Positions 48,325-61,500 of a stretch of 64,000 nucleotides of DNA are shown one piece after another. This DNA comes from Climacium dendroides (Eukaryota; Streptophyta; Bryopsida; Hypnales; Climaciaceae): the NCBI GenBank assembly GCA_950106755.1, contig OX467086.1, forward strand, positions 12,790,001-12,854,000, given 5' to 3'. The translations under genes were made by a program, and so were the position numbers. The notes below the pieces were generated by a model, which worked only from the letters and a program-made list of their open reading frames with translations, was not told where the DNA came from and made no database searches. Each line of letters starts with the position of its first letter. Within the stretch, counting starts at the first letter, position 1.

Positions 48325-48718
48325 TCCATTAAGGACCGTGGTCAATCCTGGAGGTAGGCAAGACGTTTTCTAGTTTTGGGTTGAACATGGAAAAAAATAC
48401 CAAACTGTGATGCATTCTAGAGATGTGTCCACACCAATTGAATTGGTGTGAATGCTTGGATTTCCACAATAAATGCATGACACATTCTGCATTGATTTTT
48501 GTATTAATTTCTATATTGCTTTTGGTATTTTCAGTCAAATATATATATATTTTTTTCAACCCCAAAACTTCATGCTAGCACAGACTGTTCTGATTCTTGT
48601 CCCAATGCATTTGGTTCCCAATTCCCCACACCCATCCCCTTTTGTCCCCTTTTATTTGTATCCAAATTCATTCTAAAACTCTAGCTACCAATGGAAAAGT
48701 GTAAATGTCCTTAATGGG
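48325..48718. mobile_element. Short TTAA-type element (394 bp)
   Basis: The right end is GTCCTTAATGGG followed by TTAA (48719-48722). The left end is CCATTAAGGACC after a decayed TTGA. The TIR core ATTAAGGAC is shared. It is non-coding. Confidence 0.5.
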
Positions 48719-48722
48719 TTAA

Positions 48723-49439
48723 AGCTTCACTTTAGAATTCATTGCATTGAATGAAGTACAAAATCCAGTAACTAAAGATGAGCCCACTGTGGGTAGCAGG
48801 CTTTGCCCCCAATTGAGTGTTGGAAAATTTTAATTTTTCTTTGTTACATTTGGATAAATGGAAGGAAAGGTGATCAAATCTGAAATGATTATTTATTAAG
48901 AACATATGAATTTGATATGGAGTATGAAATTTGTGAACCAAATAGCCCATTGATATTGGTCACCAATTGCACCTAAATTGGTCACAGCATTTTCCTAAAT
49001 GTGGGTTAGATTCAGCAAAAATTGTCTGAATAGAATTTCCATGTCAGATTTTGATAGGTCCATGTTATCTTTCACCAATCACAAGATGACATGTATTACT
49101 TTTTAATGAAAATGACTTAATTTTATGTTGAATCTTACTCTCATCTAGGGGGGCCTTAAAGTGCCAATATAAGGTGAATGATTTGACTTTCTTGTAGAAA
49201 CAAAGAATACACCTATTGGTTCAATAATCCAAGCATTTTAGTGACTAGCTACCTTGGTCCTAGGGGTCTATGTCCTTTAATTCTTAAACATTGCATGAAT
49301 GTTTGGCATCCTTTGGATGAAAGGGAATTCTTCAAATAGGAATAGGATAGAAGTACAACTACTCATCCTTGGAATTTTACTATGAAAAGGGGAGGTCTTC
49401 TATAGTAGTTTGACTTCCAATGAGTGCTTTTGCTATTTC
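48723..49439. other. AT-rich sequence, nothing identified
   Basis: No ORF or repeat could be assigned. Confidence 0.35.
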
Positions 49440-49443
49440 TTAA

Positions 49444-51604
49444 CCCCTACATGCCCATTGTCCCATGGGGAGACAATTTGGAGTTTGGGTAGGTTCCTAT
49501 CAGCTGAATTTTTATTTGATTTTCTTAAAACTTTTTGAGGATGTGTAGTTTTGCAAGAGCTTTGTGATTACATAATTTTTATTTCAATCTAATGCTCAAT
49601 GAAGAAGTTGTGGGAGGTTTTAGGCAAATTTCAACTTGAGGGGTGGCTTGGGTTGCCATTATTTGGTTGACTCAGGCCAAAGGGAGATGCATATGCTGCA
49701 CTAGTCAAAAAGACAAAGCTAGGATGGACAGCAGATGAAGATTGGGACCACAGGTCAACTCCCCAACATATCAAAGGCTTTGAAATTTCATACCATGGTT
49801 TCATAGAATTTTTTTTAGAATTTTAGAATTAAATCTACAAATAAACAAGATATATCATTGTCATTTGAAAAACTTGTCATCAAAAAAAAACTTCTTGTCA
49901 AAATATAGGTTTTGCTTCATTAGCATTTGGATGAGGGGTTGGGGTGGAGAGGTTGTTTTTATAATGAAATCCATTGTCCATTACAAATTGTCAAAGGGTA
50001 TGGGATAACTTGAAGATGAAAGCTTGATCATTGATAGTCTAAACTAAAGAATTGTGTTTGAAGTAGAATTTCAAACCTTATTTAGGCATAGTAGAATAAA
50101 CCTTTTTTCAAAAAACTATGAACTTAGAGAAGTTGGGAAATCAAGATAACTTCAAAGTGAGATTTAGATCCTCCAGTCAAAAGTTATAGACAAATTTAGA
50201 GAGAATGTTTGAAAATGTCAAAAAGAATTTTCTTCCAACCCTTCTCTAAAATTTGTCCATAACTTTTGATTGGAGTCTCAAAATCTCAAATGGATTTTGG
50301 AAGATGAAATTTATTTTGATTTCTCAACTTTTCTTACTTCAAAGTTTTTGTAAAAGATTATTCTATTATACCTAAATGAGGTCTAAAACTATACTTTAAA
50401 CATAATTCCTACTTTTGACTTAACTCTGAGAGGTTGAGCTTTTACTAATTCTAATTTAGAAATCCCACATGAGTTGTTCTTCCTCTTACCACCCCACATG
50501 TATATAAAGAGCTTTGATTCTTTACTAAAAATTCAAAAGAAGTTGAAAATGCTTTTGAAGCCATGTGAGATAGTTCTCAATGAATTTAAATTTAAAATTT
50601 CTTTTAGTTCAATGTTCAAACAATAAAATTACATCACATGACATACCTCACTTGGGTCCCCCTCTTGATGTGGCTACTATGCAGATGCCCTGAAGGAGGG
50701 TGGATGAAGGAGGTCAAGTTTAGAGTTCCCAATGGAGGGGACAGATTGGAAACAACCTAGGAAAGCAAATGAACCTATTTTCCAAAGGTTGTCCAAAGCC
50801 TTTGCCTACATATTATTTACATAGTCCTTCTAAATTCTATAGGAAGTAAAGTATTTGTTTTTTTCCAATAAAAAATTTTAGTACTTGTAAAGCATTAGCA
50901 TATCTTCAATTCTCCTTCTGGATTTCCAAGTTTCAAAATTATGTGGTGGAATATGTGCTTGAAAAGTTATATTGTGCATTGTAAACTCTTGAACATTGTC
51001 GCATTGCAAGATTTTTTTGGATACACTCCACATCTTTTTTTCACTTGAATTTTCTTGAAGACATGACTAATATCATTCTAAATATGATAGATTTTTAAAT
51101 TCAAAGTTTGTACTACAAAAATTTGCCCCAATCAATGGTCAAAGGCATCTAAAATTGTCAAGCATAGTGAAAAAAAAATGAAACTTTCCCTTCAAATGAT
51201 AAATGCCATATTTAACTACTTTTGGACTTTTTAGGAAATTTTGGACTTTGTCCAGGGGGAGATCTCCCATTGTCATAGATATCTAAAATCTAAACTTGTT
51301 GTACATTTTTCAAAACAGTCTAGATTCCTAAACTCTATAGAAATCAAAGTCTACAACTGTCTTAGATGTCCCTTTACCAATTTTGGACTTTGCAAAGTCC
51401 AAAAATAGTTAAATATGGCATATAACATCTTTCAATCCATACAGTCAAATGTCACAAAATATTTACCACTTCTTCTATAAGTCTACTACAAGATCATGTG
51501 GTTAGATTTTCTAAACAAATATTTTGTCGAAAATTTTGATGAAAGCAATAGTAGGGATAATTTTGAGTGTTTTTTCATAGAAAAATGGCTCAAGCCTTTA
51601 AAGA
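49444..51604. mobile_element. TTAA-type element, composite (2.16 kb)
   Basis: The left end is CCCCTACATGCCCATTGTCCC after TTAA (49440-49443), with the TTGTCCC..GAGACAA palindrome. The right end is AAGCCTTTAAAGA before TTAA (51605-51608), preceded by TTTTGAGTGTTTTTTCATAG as in copies 1 and 42523. It is longer than other copies, so it probably contains secondary insertions (for example 49960-50700, which includes GAGTTGTTCT.CCTC.TACCACCCCA words shared with 26145-26175). Confidence 0.55.
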
Positions 51605-51608
51605 TTAA

Positions 51609-53200
51609 GCAAATGGTTTACACAATAATGAAATGGGATAATTTCCAAAGTCACCCATTTGCCTTGTAAGGGGTAAGGGTTAAAACGCATTGATAGCTAA
51701 TTCACCTAAAATGGTTAAGTGTCATTAGACCCACTATACCCACCAAAACCAGAACTAGTTTAAAACACATCAATAATAAACATCTATTTCCTCTAAAATG
51801 GTCACAATATTTTCCTAATATGATTACAAAATCTAATTTCTAAAATACTCAGGATTTATCATCCAAAAAGTAGAAGCCCTTATTGTGGTCATTTTAACAC
51901 AATAAGTAGAAATTCCTATTGTCATCAATTTAACACTCCTTTATTGTCACTAAATTTCTTAATTTTGACTAAAGAAGTCATTCCACTTGGAGCCAAGTCT
52001 CATTCCAAAATTTTGTCTCTAATTTCTCACCATTTGTATTTCAAATAAAAAATTTCCTCATTGTATTAGAAATCATCAAAAAATTATTTGTGTATTGTCA
52101 ATTCACATAACATTCTTGCATTGCAAGGTGATTTAGTGTAAACTAAACATTTGAGTTGCTTCTAAAATTTTTCATGAGTGAACCTTACATCATATACTTT
52201 TTGAATAATTAAAATCATCATTATTTTGTAAAGCAAAAACTTTACTCCAAGAGGGTCCAAAGTTTGCTAACTTTGTTTTGTAAGAATGAAAAAAAGTTTT
52301 TTTTCTTACTTCAAACATCATGGTCTTTTGATGATCAAATGGTCTAAATTTTTTTCCTCACTTTGGTAAAATACTTTTCCTCGGTTTTTTAATGTTTAAA
52401 GTTTAAAAAAAAAATTCAATTTTCATTTTTGAATAACATAACAAAAAATTGTAGTTTTTGAAAATGTTCTTTGGGAATAAAAAAACTGTCCTTTAGGGAT
52501 TAAAATAAAAATAATTTTTTGGGTATTTGGTCATACCATGTTGTTAGACATTCAACCTTCTTTAGATTAAATTTCATACCAAAGATTTTGAATTCAAATT
52601 ATTTTATAGTTAAAAATTAAGTTGAGAATTTAGGAAAAAATCCCAAAAAATTCTTGTTTAAAATATCTTTGAATAGAAGTAGGTATAAGATGGAGGAAAA
52701 AACTAAATCTATGATAGTTTCAATCCAAAATGACCTTGAAATACTTCAATTCTAATACAAAATTATTCTAGCCAACAATCTAAACCTTTTGCAATTTTAC
52801 TTTCTTAAAAAATTGCTAAAATTGAGTTGAAAACAAATTTTATACAATTTTTTCAAAAAAATGCTACAATTGCATGTAAAACAATGTTTTCATAACTTTC
52901 ACATCAATGATCCAAATGGACTAAATCAAAGGGTTTTAAAGAGACATAAATATATTCAATGAAAAACAATTTTGGAAATTTTTTCATTACATTTTTGGTT
53001 TCTTTCATGCTAATCTAAGTTTGGGTGGTATTAATTTTTTCCATAGTATAAATTATTTGATATAAATTTTGCCAATTTATTCTTCGATCTTAAGAAGTTT
53101 TGAAAAATTAAGTAAAAATTAGGGATTACTAGTTAATGAGCTCACTTTCAATTGTTTACCCGAAGGAGTAAAGGACAATGGTCTTTTAGGAATTAACATA
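51609..53200. mobile_element. Further degenerate TTAA-element ends
   Basis: Right-type ends occur at about 52489-52502 (GTCCTTTAGGGATTAA) and 53180-53196 (GGTCTTTTAGGAATTAA, preceded by a palindrome-like GGACAAT). Interior words match copy 1 (CAAATGGACTAAATCAAAG and TTTCATGCTAATC-like). Left ends were not resolved. Confidence 0.45.
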
Positions 53201-54666
53201 ATGAAGTGCTATTTCAAAGAGATATTAGAATAAAACATTATTGACAATGAATTGTTAAGAAATAATTAAAGAAAATATGCCCAAAATAAAGTAAAGCATG
53301 AAATATATATACTATTTGTTGTGTTTTAGCAAAATTTGAGATCTACAATTCAAGTGAGTATTGTAAATAAATATGAACCACTTTTGCAAGCAACCAAGTT
53401 TTCAAATTTCAATAGTAATATGAACATTCTAAATAAATCTCTTATATTCTTCACAAGTAATCATTTAAGTATTACAGGTTGTTAATGCAAACCTTACATG
53501 ACTATGGGAATACATGGTCTATTTTTTTCATTGAAAATACAAAGTGTCAACTCTACATGAATAGTAATATACTAATATTCAAAGTGATGATGGTAGTTTC
53601 AGCTGTTAGAGGAATTTTTTTAGTGATATTTTATTTTATTCTTAAATAATACAATTTTTTCACCATATGGTTATTCTTAAATAACATATATTCTTAAAAA
53701 ACATGTATGTAGATATTGATTTTAACCTATATTATTTAATCACCATCACCATCACCATCTTAACCTATATCATTTAATCACCATCACCACTTTGTACACA
53801 TCTCTAAAATTGATATCTACATACATCAAAGAAACATTTATCAAAACAAACCGTGACCCTTTATAACTTTTGCATATGATATCCAAATGTTGAGTTCTTT
53901 GGTACGTTGGAACCCCACCAAGAAAATAAGAAAGTATGAAGATTTGAAAATTTGACCAGTCTTATAATAGTAACAACTGAGGCACAGTTAGTAGCAAATA
54001 GTGTGTGTGTGTGGGGTATCCACTTTACACGCCCATCAATATATTCCAAAGCCAGTTGACGTCATCAAAGTCCAATCCCACATCTCTAAAAGGCTGACCG
54101 AACTTACATCGGTAACTTCCACATTTCAAACAACCCCCAAAAGAAAACATTGAATTTTCTACAAACCTGTTGCACCGAATCATAAACCAGAAAATAATAA
54201 GTATACCCCATTCAATCAAAACAAATGCAACTCCAGAAGCGCATTTATGTCAGTCGATCCAAACTACAGTCCATAATGTGTCCATGGCGGTGCGTGACAG
54301 CAATCAGTTTTTGTTTGCAAGCATAGCGCTAGCGATGGCGAAGAGTCAAATCCATTAATCCCCAGACAGTCCCCGCACTTACGTCCGCAACTTCCGTTGT
54401 CCTGATTGCCACTAGAAACAACAAAAACTCGCGCAGCAACTGGAGTCTGATTTTCAGAATTGCACAAGGAGCATCCAGTCATAATACGGTACCGGTAGAT
54501 TCCAAACTGAGAAGCTGCTTCTCAAGCACGTTAGTGCAGCATAAAGTCTCCATGGCTCGCTGCACGAATTATACCGAATTTGTACGCGAACCCAACTCAA
54601 GCTCTGGATTCGAGGTTCAGTTGGGTTTCTGATTAGGTTTGGATCGAGTTCTGGTTGGCCATAGCG
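53201..54666. other. AT-rich DNA, (CACCAT)n patch, and nitroreductase promoter
   Basis: 53740-53790 contains two copies of TAACCTATAT.ATTTAATCACCATCACCA. From about 54240 the sequence is GC-richer and is probably promoter and leader of the nitroreductase gene. No other gene was seen. Confidence 0.45.
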
Positions 54667-55335
54667 ATGGCGTCCGAGCATCATTACGACTTGGAGGGAA
54701 CCATCCGAGCTCGCCACTCGACGCGGAAGTTCCTGTCGACGCCTGTGCCGCGCAAGTTGCTCATGGAAGCGCTCTCTCTTGCGCAGTGCGCGCCTTCGAA
54801 TTCCAATATCCAGCCTTGGCACGTTGTAATCGCGGCCGGCGCCCGTCGCGACAGGCTCAGGGAAGCGCTTCTGGACGAGGCCAAGCGCGTGCCGCCCGTG
54901 GTGCCGGCACTGCCGGAGGAGTTCAAGCATTACCGGCAGGAGCTTGGGGCCGTGGTGTATGGCGCCATGGGGATCAAGCGGGAGGATAAGGAGGCGCGGG
55001 CGGCGGCTGTGCTTCGGAATTGGGAGTTTTTCGGGGCGCCTCTCGTGGCCATTGTATGCATTCATCAGGATTTAGGAAGAGAGGATTCGATGAGCGTGGG
55101 AATGTATGTGCAGACGCTGCTGCTGGCGCTTACTGCTCGTGGCCTTGGCAGCTGCTGTGAGGTTTCCTTGGCGGCGTATCCTGATGTTATTAGGAAAGAG
55201 CTCGACATTGCGCCGGAGTTGGTTATCATTTGTGGCATAGCCATCGGGTACACTGATGAGGCCTTCGCGGCTAATCATCTGCATGTGGAACGTGCGCCAG
55301 TGGAGCATAATGTTATCATTCTTGATTCCGTTTGA
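54667..55335 (+). CDS. Nitroreductase-family FMN oxidoreductase
   Basis: This is a 222-aa intronless ORF, clearly more GC-rich than its surroundings. The ATG at 54667 (ATGGCGTCC) follows an in-frame TTG and is the first ATG. Family features are RARHSTRKF (14-22), the FMN-phosphate-binding R-x-S-x-R-x-F signature; APSNSNIQPWHVVI (42-55), the typical S-x-x-N-x-QPW flavin/dimer motif; and a C-terminal YVQTLLLALTARGLGSC block followed by IICGIAIGYTD. Such enzymes are homodimeric NAD(P)H-dependent flavoproteins that reduce nitroaromatics or quinones. The natural substrate is not predictable. No plastid or mitochondrial signal is obvious. Bacterial and fungal homologues are familiar, so lateral origin is a reasonable but untested idea. 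Confidence 0.88.
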   Translation: MASEHHYDLEGTIRARHSTRKFLSTPVPRKLLMEALSLAQCAPSNSNIQPWHVVIAAGARRDRLREALLDEAKRVPPVVPALPEEFKHYRQELGAVVYGAMGIKREDKEARAAAVLRNWEFFGAPLVAIVCIHQDLGREDSMSVGMYVQTLLLALTARGLGSCCEVSLAAYPDVIRKELDIAPELVIICGIAIGYTDEAFAANHLHVERAPVEHNVIILDSV

Positions 55336-58300
55336 ATCTCGTGGTATGCTGTACCCAAATTCGAACGCATCCAGCGCTGTCTGTTTCGTTCTTAGGTAGA
55401 AATGCAATCTAGCATGCATCGGACGAGTAGTTCGGAATGCAATTTACTGTATACCGGTTAATTATGTGATAGTGTTTGAGATTCCTGAGAGCGGGGTGGC
55501 GTTTAGTGTTTCATTGGCATAGTTCACGTACATCCTGGTGAATGCGAGGACGATGTACGTGACTCCGCAGCTTGAGCATCTGAGAAGACAATCTTCTCTG
55601 GATAAGAAATTTGAATTTGATTGGAATCTTGACTAAAGAACTCGTCTTTTCAAACTCTCAATTATTGAGCATTTAGCTTTGACTCTTCAATTCGCAATGT
55701 TTCAGATGAAGGACATGAATTCATTGGCACTGTCTGCGATTCTTTCTGCGCGTGGATCCCAATCTCGTCATACATTCTCGATTTTGAAGCACATGGTATG
55801 CTGTGCAGTTTGCTTCGTTATTACTTTGAAATTTCATCATTTGCAATCTGACGAGATGTACTAGAGTTTAGGAATGAGTTTTTTTTTTTATATCAGTGAC
55901 TACCCAAAGCCCATTGGATGACACTAGTATTCTTTTATTTTAGTTCAAAAAACAAAAAGTCACTGGAAGTATTAACAAGATGCGTGGGCATAGAGAATCA
56001 CCTAAAAAACAATATTATATGTGTACATCAAAGAACTTGTTCTCAACAACATGTAGATGGGGATTATTTGGTCCTAAGAATTGAATAATATTTTTTGTGA
56101 ATCCTGGGCATCACCAACATATATCTATTGTAACCACATGCATTAAAGAGGGTATTGAAATGGGGGCTATCACATACTTGGAATACTTAAGGTATATTCT
56201 AAGTATTAGTATTTGAAAAAAACTAGTAGCTAGTTCAAAGTTAACCAAAGGAATTTGGAAAAAATCTAGTTGCAATTTGAAAACATTGGCAAAAAAAAGG
56301 GGTGAAAAAATCTATATAAAAAAAGTGAAATAATTGAACTCAGTTCTTCAAAAACCGGTTCAATATGAAAACTAAAGGAAATTAATTGGTAAAACTCAAA
56401 AAGTTTCCTGAACACTAATAAGTATATTATAAGCATACTCTAATTATATTCTCAAAATGTAGGGCCAAACAATATAGAATGATTGTGTATATTAATAGTA
56501 AATAATTTCCAACAATCAAATGGATTGACAAGCAATTGACTCAATAAGTGACCAATCAAACAATATTGTTCGATGTCACGTTCCAACTTCATGAAGATCT
56601 ACACCCTAAACCCTAAAAGTTCAACCAAATACTATTGAATCTTAAATGCTTTCACCTCCAATTTTAAGGATCTCAAATTTCAAAAGAAATCAGTGATTTC
56701 TAAGGTGCACAACCTTTGTGATAACAAACCAACAATGACAAAACCATACCAATGTCTTCCATTAGTTATATATGTATTAGAAGCGGAGTGTTTTGTTTCA
56801 CAAGTACAAGCAATTGTTCTCAAAATCTAAAATCATCCCTAGAGATTCTAGAGCATCAAAATCTCTTTCAGAACTAATTTCCACCATTACACACTACAAA
56901 ACCACATTAGATATTCTCACACTTATAAGATATTAAAGAATCTAATTCTAATTAGATCTCAAGGAATATATAGAAAATCAATGCTATAGGGATACAAGAT
57001 AAGGTCATTAATATATTGATATATCTTGTATCCCTATAGCATTGAAAAGTTAACTATGTCTTTCTTTATTTACACAATCTCTACTCCTATTAATATTATA
57101 ACTATACTAAAGTTCCATAATTTTCAATCCACTCAAACAACACTCAAAGAAATCTTAATGCCATATTTCATCAAGTCACTTCCACATTTGAGTTAAAATT
57201 TTGCTAAACTCATTTGAGTTAAAAAATTTCTAAATTCATTTGTTGCACACTATTTAAAACTCATCTTCATCAAACTTGTAACTAAAAGAATATAAGTTCG
57301 TTAAACACCTAGTAAAAAGGTAACTAGAATTAAAAATAACCATTAAAAAAATAACAATTTCATTAGCACTTGAAGGTTTTTGATGGAACCAAGGACAGAA
57401 TGTCATGACCTCAAGTGTAAGAAAAACTACTAAACAACAATTCTCAAGTAGTCCTTCAATAATTAAAAAATTGGAATTTTGAAGCCAAAACATTCAATTA
57501 CTTATAGAAAATGAACCCAACTAGAATGAACACACAAATTACATTTCTAAATTAGCAAATAAAAATGTGCATTCAAAAATTGAACTTATGTATTCAAACA
57601 AGTCAAAAAAACAAACCACATCAATTGACCTACACCTCAAAAATTACAATTTAGTTTATTTAACCATTAAATGATGTTGTAGCCATTTGAATGACAAAGA
57701 ATCTTTCCATACATTACAAAAGTGCAACAATTCATCTTTAAAATTTTATGTTAAAAAGAGAAGCCTTCTACAATAGTTTTGACTTCCAACAAATGCTTTT
57801 GATTTTATTTAAACCAATCATTCACACAACACCAAAGTGGATGATTTCTATAGTTACTAGTCCACCCTTCAAGGGTTGAGGATTGTTACAATAGATATTA
57901 TGATATTGACACCTTAAATTGTCAATATAAGTAATTCAGTGTTTTCCTATGGCTACATTGTTAAACTTTCATTCAATTACAATAGCAAATTGTAATGAAA
58001 GGTGCAAGTAAAATTTGAATTTTTTGTTGCTTATATAAATAAATTTTACATTATAAATTTCAATCTACAATGGTCACAGATTCTGTCATAAACAGCACAT
58101 TTGTAACCTTGAGGTGAGTACTAGAAATGAACAGCAACACCCTTGAATAGCTTTTAAATAGTAAATTTGGTTTGCTAAGACAAAAAATAGTTCATTTTAG
58201 GTGTAAAAAGTGGCTTCATTAAAAGAAATACATTATTTTGCAAACTCATTTGAATTTTCCCATTCTAATACACACCTGATCTCTCACATTATGAAAATAC

Positions 58301-58572
58301 AAAATTGAAAATTGCAATAAATACATGATTGATTTGGTGAGCAGAATGCCGGTCCTGGGCTTAATCAAACTTTGTTGTTGAAACTCCTAATCTCCTTGCC
58401 AACGTACGTTAAAGATACGTAGATTTTTTGGATATAAAAAGAAAGATTACAAATTCTGCTTTGATAACAGGAGAAAGGATCTGCACACCAAAGATTTTAC
58501 AAACTCACTTTGATCGTGAAAATATAATGAAAAAAAATAGAAATTTCATGAATCTCAGATCATGAGAAAATG
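55336..58572. other. Intergenic region between convergent genes
   Basis: The nitroreductase 3' UTR probably extends to about 55450. After that the DNA is AT-rich and without coding signal. A 24-bp perfect hairpin lies at 56978-57045. The CstF77 3' UTR (minus strand) probably occupies about 58320-58572. Confidence 0.45.
56978..57045. repeat. Perfect 24-bp inverted repeat with 20-nt loop
   Basis: The left arm 56978-57001 begins TCAATGCTATAGGGATACAA. The right arm 57022-57045 is its exact complement. The surrounding DNA is AT-rich and non-coding. Confidence 0.9.
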
Positions 58573-61500
58573 CTACTCAGAGCTCCCCGAAATATCACCA
58601 CTAAAGGCACCGCTGTTACCTGAGGTGGACCCTGATTGCATTGAGGAACCACCTCGAGCACGCTGAAGCTGCCGCAACCTAAAAACATCGCGTGGAGGTG
58701 GTCGATTCTGTGGCCCAGGCGTCTCTTCGTCGTCTTCCCCTCCTAAAGACAAGAATTTCGAACATTATTGCAAGTAACTCGAGACATAAGAAAGGACATG
58801 ATAAGAAAATGATCCACTCCTACGATCACAGCTACTCCCTCTGTTTCAAAATAAATCCGACTAGTTTCCCACTAGAGACCACGGATTTATTTTGAGACGG
58901 AGAGTACAACTGAAGAAAAAATTACTCCTATGTGCCCATATGGTGAGAAAGTGGACACTTCCATACAATCGTAATAAGAAAGGCTTACTACGACTTCCAT
59001 AATAATAGGAAGCTTCAAGAAAGGTAAGAAAATGAACAGAAGGAAGAAATCATACGCTACAATTTAACAATACTAATATGTTTTAAAAGTTAATATAATC
59101 GACTAACAAGCCCACAGTGAACTTCCTCTTTAAAGCGCAGGCACTAGAGGGTTAAGAAAAAAACTTCCTGAGGAACTTACTTTCAGGATCTTTCCTTTTG
59201 GGTGGAAGTCGTGATTGTCTAGAATTTGAACCAGACGCATTTCTTCCTTCAGAAGCTGATTGATTGCTATAATTGGTCCTAGTATGATTGTTGTTTCGTT
59301 CTTGACTTTGGGCAGCGCCATGTCTGTCCCCAATCACAGCAGGGCTTGCAGGTCTTCCACCAGTCTGGGCTGTTGTAAGGCCCTCTTCTTGCATCATTGC
59401 TTGAAGGTCAGTTTGCAGCAGGTACGCCATAACCGTGTCGGGATCCGGATATGGTCCTACGTAAAAATAACCATGGCAGCATTCAGTATCTCAAAAGATC
59501 AATGCCACTCCCTGGTATGATTTCTTCCTTGACTTGAATTCTAGAAATCTAGTATTCAAAATTGAGGATGGAAAGATGATGCACGCTTCAAATCAGGCCA
59601 ACTGTATTTTTCATTAAAATTAGATTACTTCAGGAACTATTAGATAACATCATAAAGAAATTCTTCCCTGTAAGGACTCACAAGGATACAGAGGGAGGCC
59701 TCTGTAAGATCAATAGGAGACCTCATGAATCATAGGAAACGTTCCTGAAACAGCCTAATGTTATCGAAAAATCAAATGCAAAGGCGTAGACGAAACGTGA
59801 GAATCCACAGGACGAAAAGAAATTAATAAGTCAAGGACAAGCTGAGATCCTTACCACTAACAGATCTTGGAAGGCGAGTAAGAAAAGACCCAAGAGAGGG
59901 AGGCAGAAATTTCAAGGCATCATCCAGTGCTTTATTATTTCCACCACCTTCACCAGGTGGACGCCCTGGTGGAAGTGGAGGCGGTCGGGGCCATGCAGGC
60001 GGAGGTGGATGCATTGATTGCATAGGGATAGCTCCAGTACCCATCATTGGGACTGCACCTGCGACACCAAAGCAGACATCTTAAGCAGAGTCTTTAAATA
60101 AATTGCACACGCAGATAAGTTATTGAATACCGGTAGTACAATATACGTCTCGACAAGACTCAATGCGGCAAGGTGCAAAGTCGCAGTCAAAGCGACCTGC
60201 ATACGAACAATCCCTCGCCTGACACTACCTTTCCCAATCCGCAGAGCATTCCAGATTTTGGGAAAAGAAATTAAATAAAAACACAATGAAATAGATCCAG
60301 CTACTTGTAACGCATATGGACAAGAACAAAACCTTGTAAATGCTGTGGTGCAGCCGGATGTAGTCCCAACAACGGGGGTCCATATTGCATGCCTGCACCC
60401 ATCCTTCCAATAGGTTGCATAGGTCCTAAAGTTTGCCCTTGGGTGTTAACTCCTGCAAAAAAATCAATGAACCCGATCATAAGCAGAGACGAGCCCTTAT
60501 TTCTCGAGAGTAAATGCATCTTCAAATATCAGCATAAAACCTGCAGTGAACAGAGCAGAGGCATACCAAATCCTTGTCGAGAATCATAGCCCATCGTAGC
60601 CGAAGAGTCAGGTCGAACAGTATTAGTATTGGAACCTGAGTTCCCAGCTCCTGTTGATGAATTCCTTTCAGCTGCTTCAGATAGATTAAAAGATTAGAAA
60701 CAGTTCAAAAGGATCATTCTGTAAGAGATATTCAAGAAGTCATCCGAGTGCAACAGATTTATCAGACATCGGTTTCATACTTGCATTCTCATGACAAAGT
60801 TTCACCTGGAGGTCCAGAGTCTCGGTTGCCTTGGGTTGCACTAGACTTCTCCAACTTTGACGATAACTTATGAATAGGCGTCTGTGGATAAGAAACATAA
60901 GGAGTCAAATGTGGAGCCACAATGCGCAATACAGAATTTGTAGACGAACTATGCATCTGCAAATTTTATTGGCACTCTTTTCCCATCAATACTTGAACCA
61001 CTAAGAAAGAAATTATTGTACCTGTTTACGAGACATGAGATCGAGATCTAAGGATGAACATGGCCAGAGGTCAAGGAAGCGGTATCTATTGATGAGACGC
61101 TGCAGCGAGGATTCAGCCGCAACATCGTCCCCAATTTGTGACAGAGCTTCTTTTCGCCGCTGCTCAACCTGGAAACAATCCACAACAAGACAAATAGCGC
61201 GGCCCCCCCCCCAACTGATGAGATCAATGAAATAGAATCGTTCATATCATGACAATACGAGCTTAAACAGATGCTAAAGAAAGGAAGATGTTCAACAGAA
61301 ATAAACAATGACTGATCAAACAAAAAAACCTGGCGTTAACTAGAAAACCCAAGAACTAAAACCCAAAACCTGATGTTGACAATGAGTAGAAAACAATGTT
61401 AACCGCAGGAGATTATTAGGTATTATTATACCTTCAGAGTGCTGGCAAGATCTCCATATATTTGCTCAAAAGCCAAAAACCGATTCCAAACCTGTCTCAA

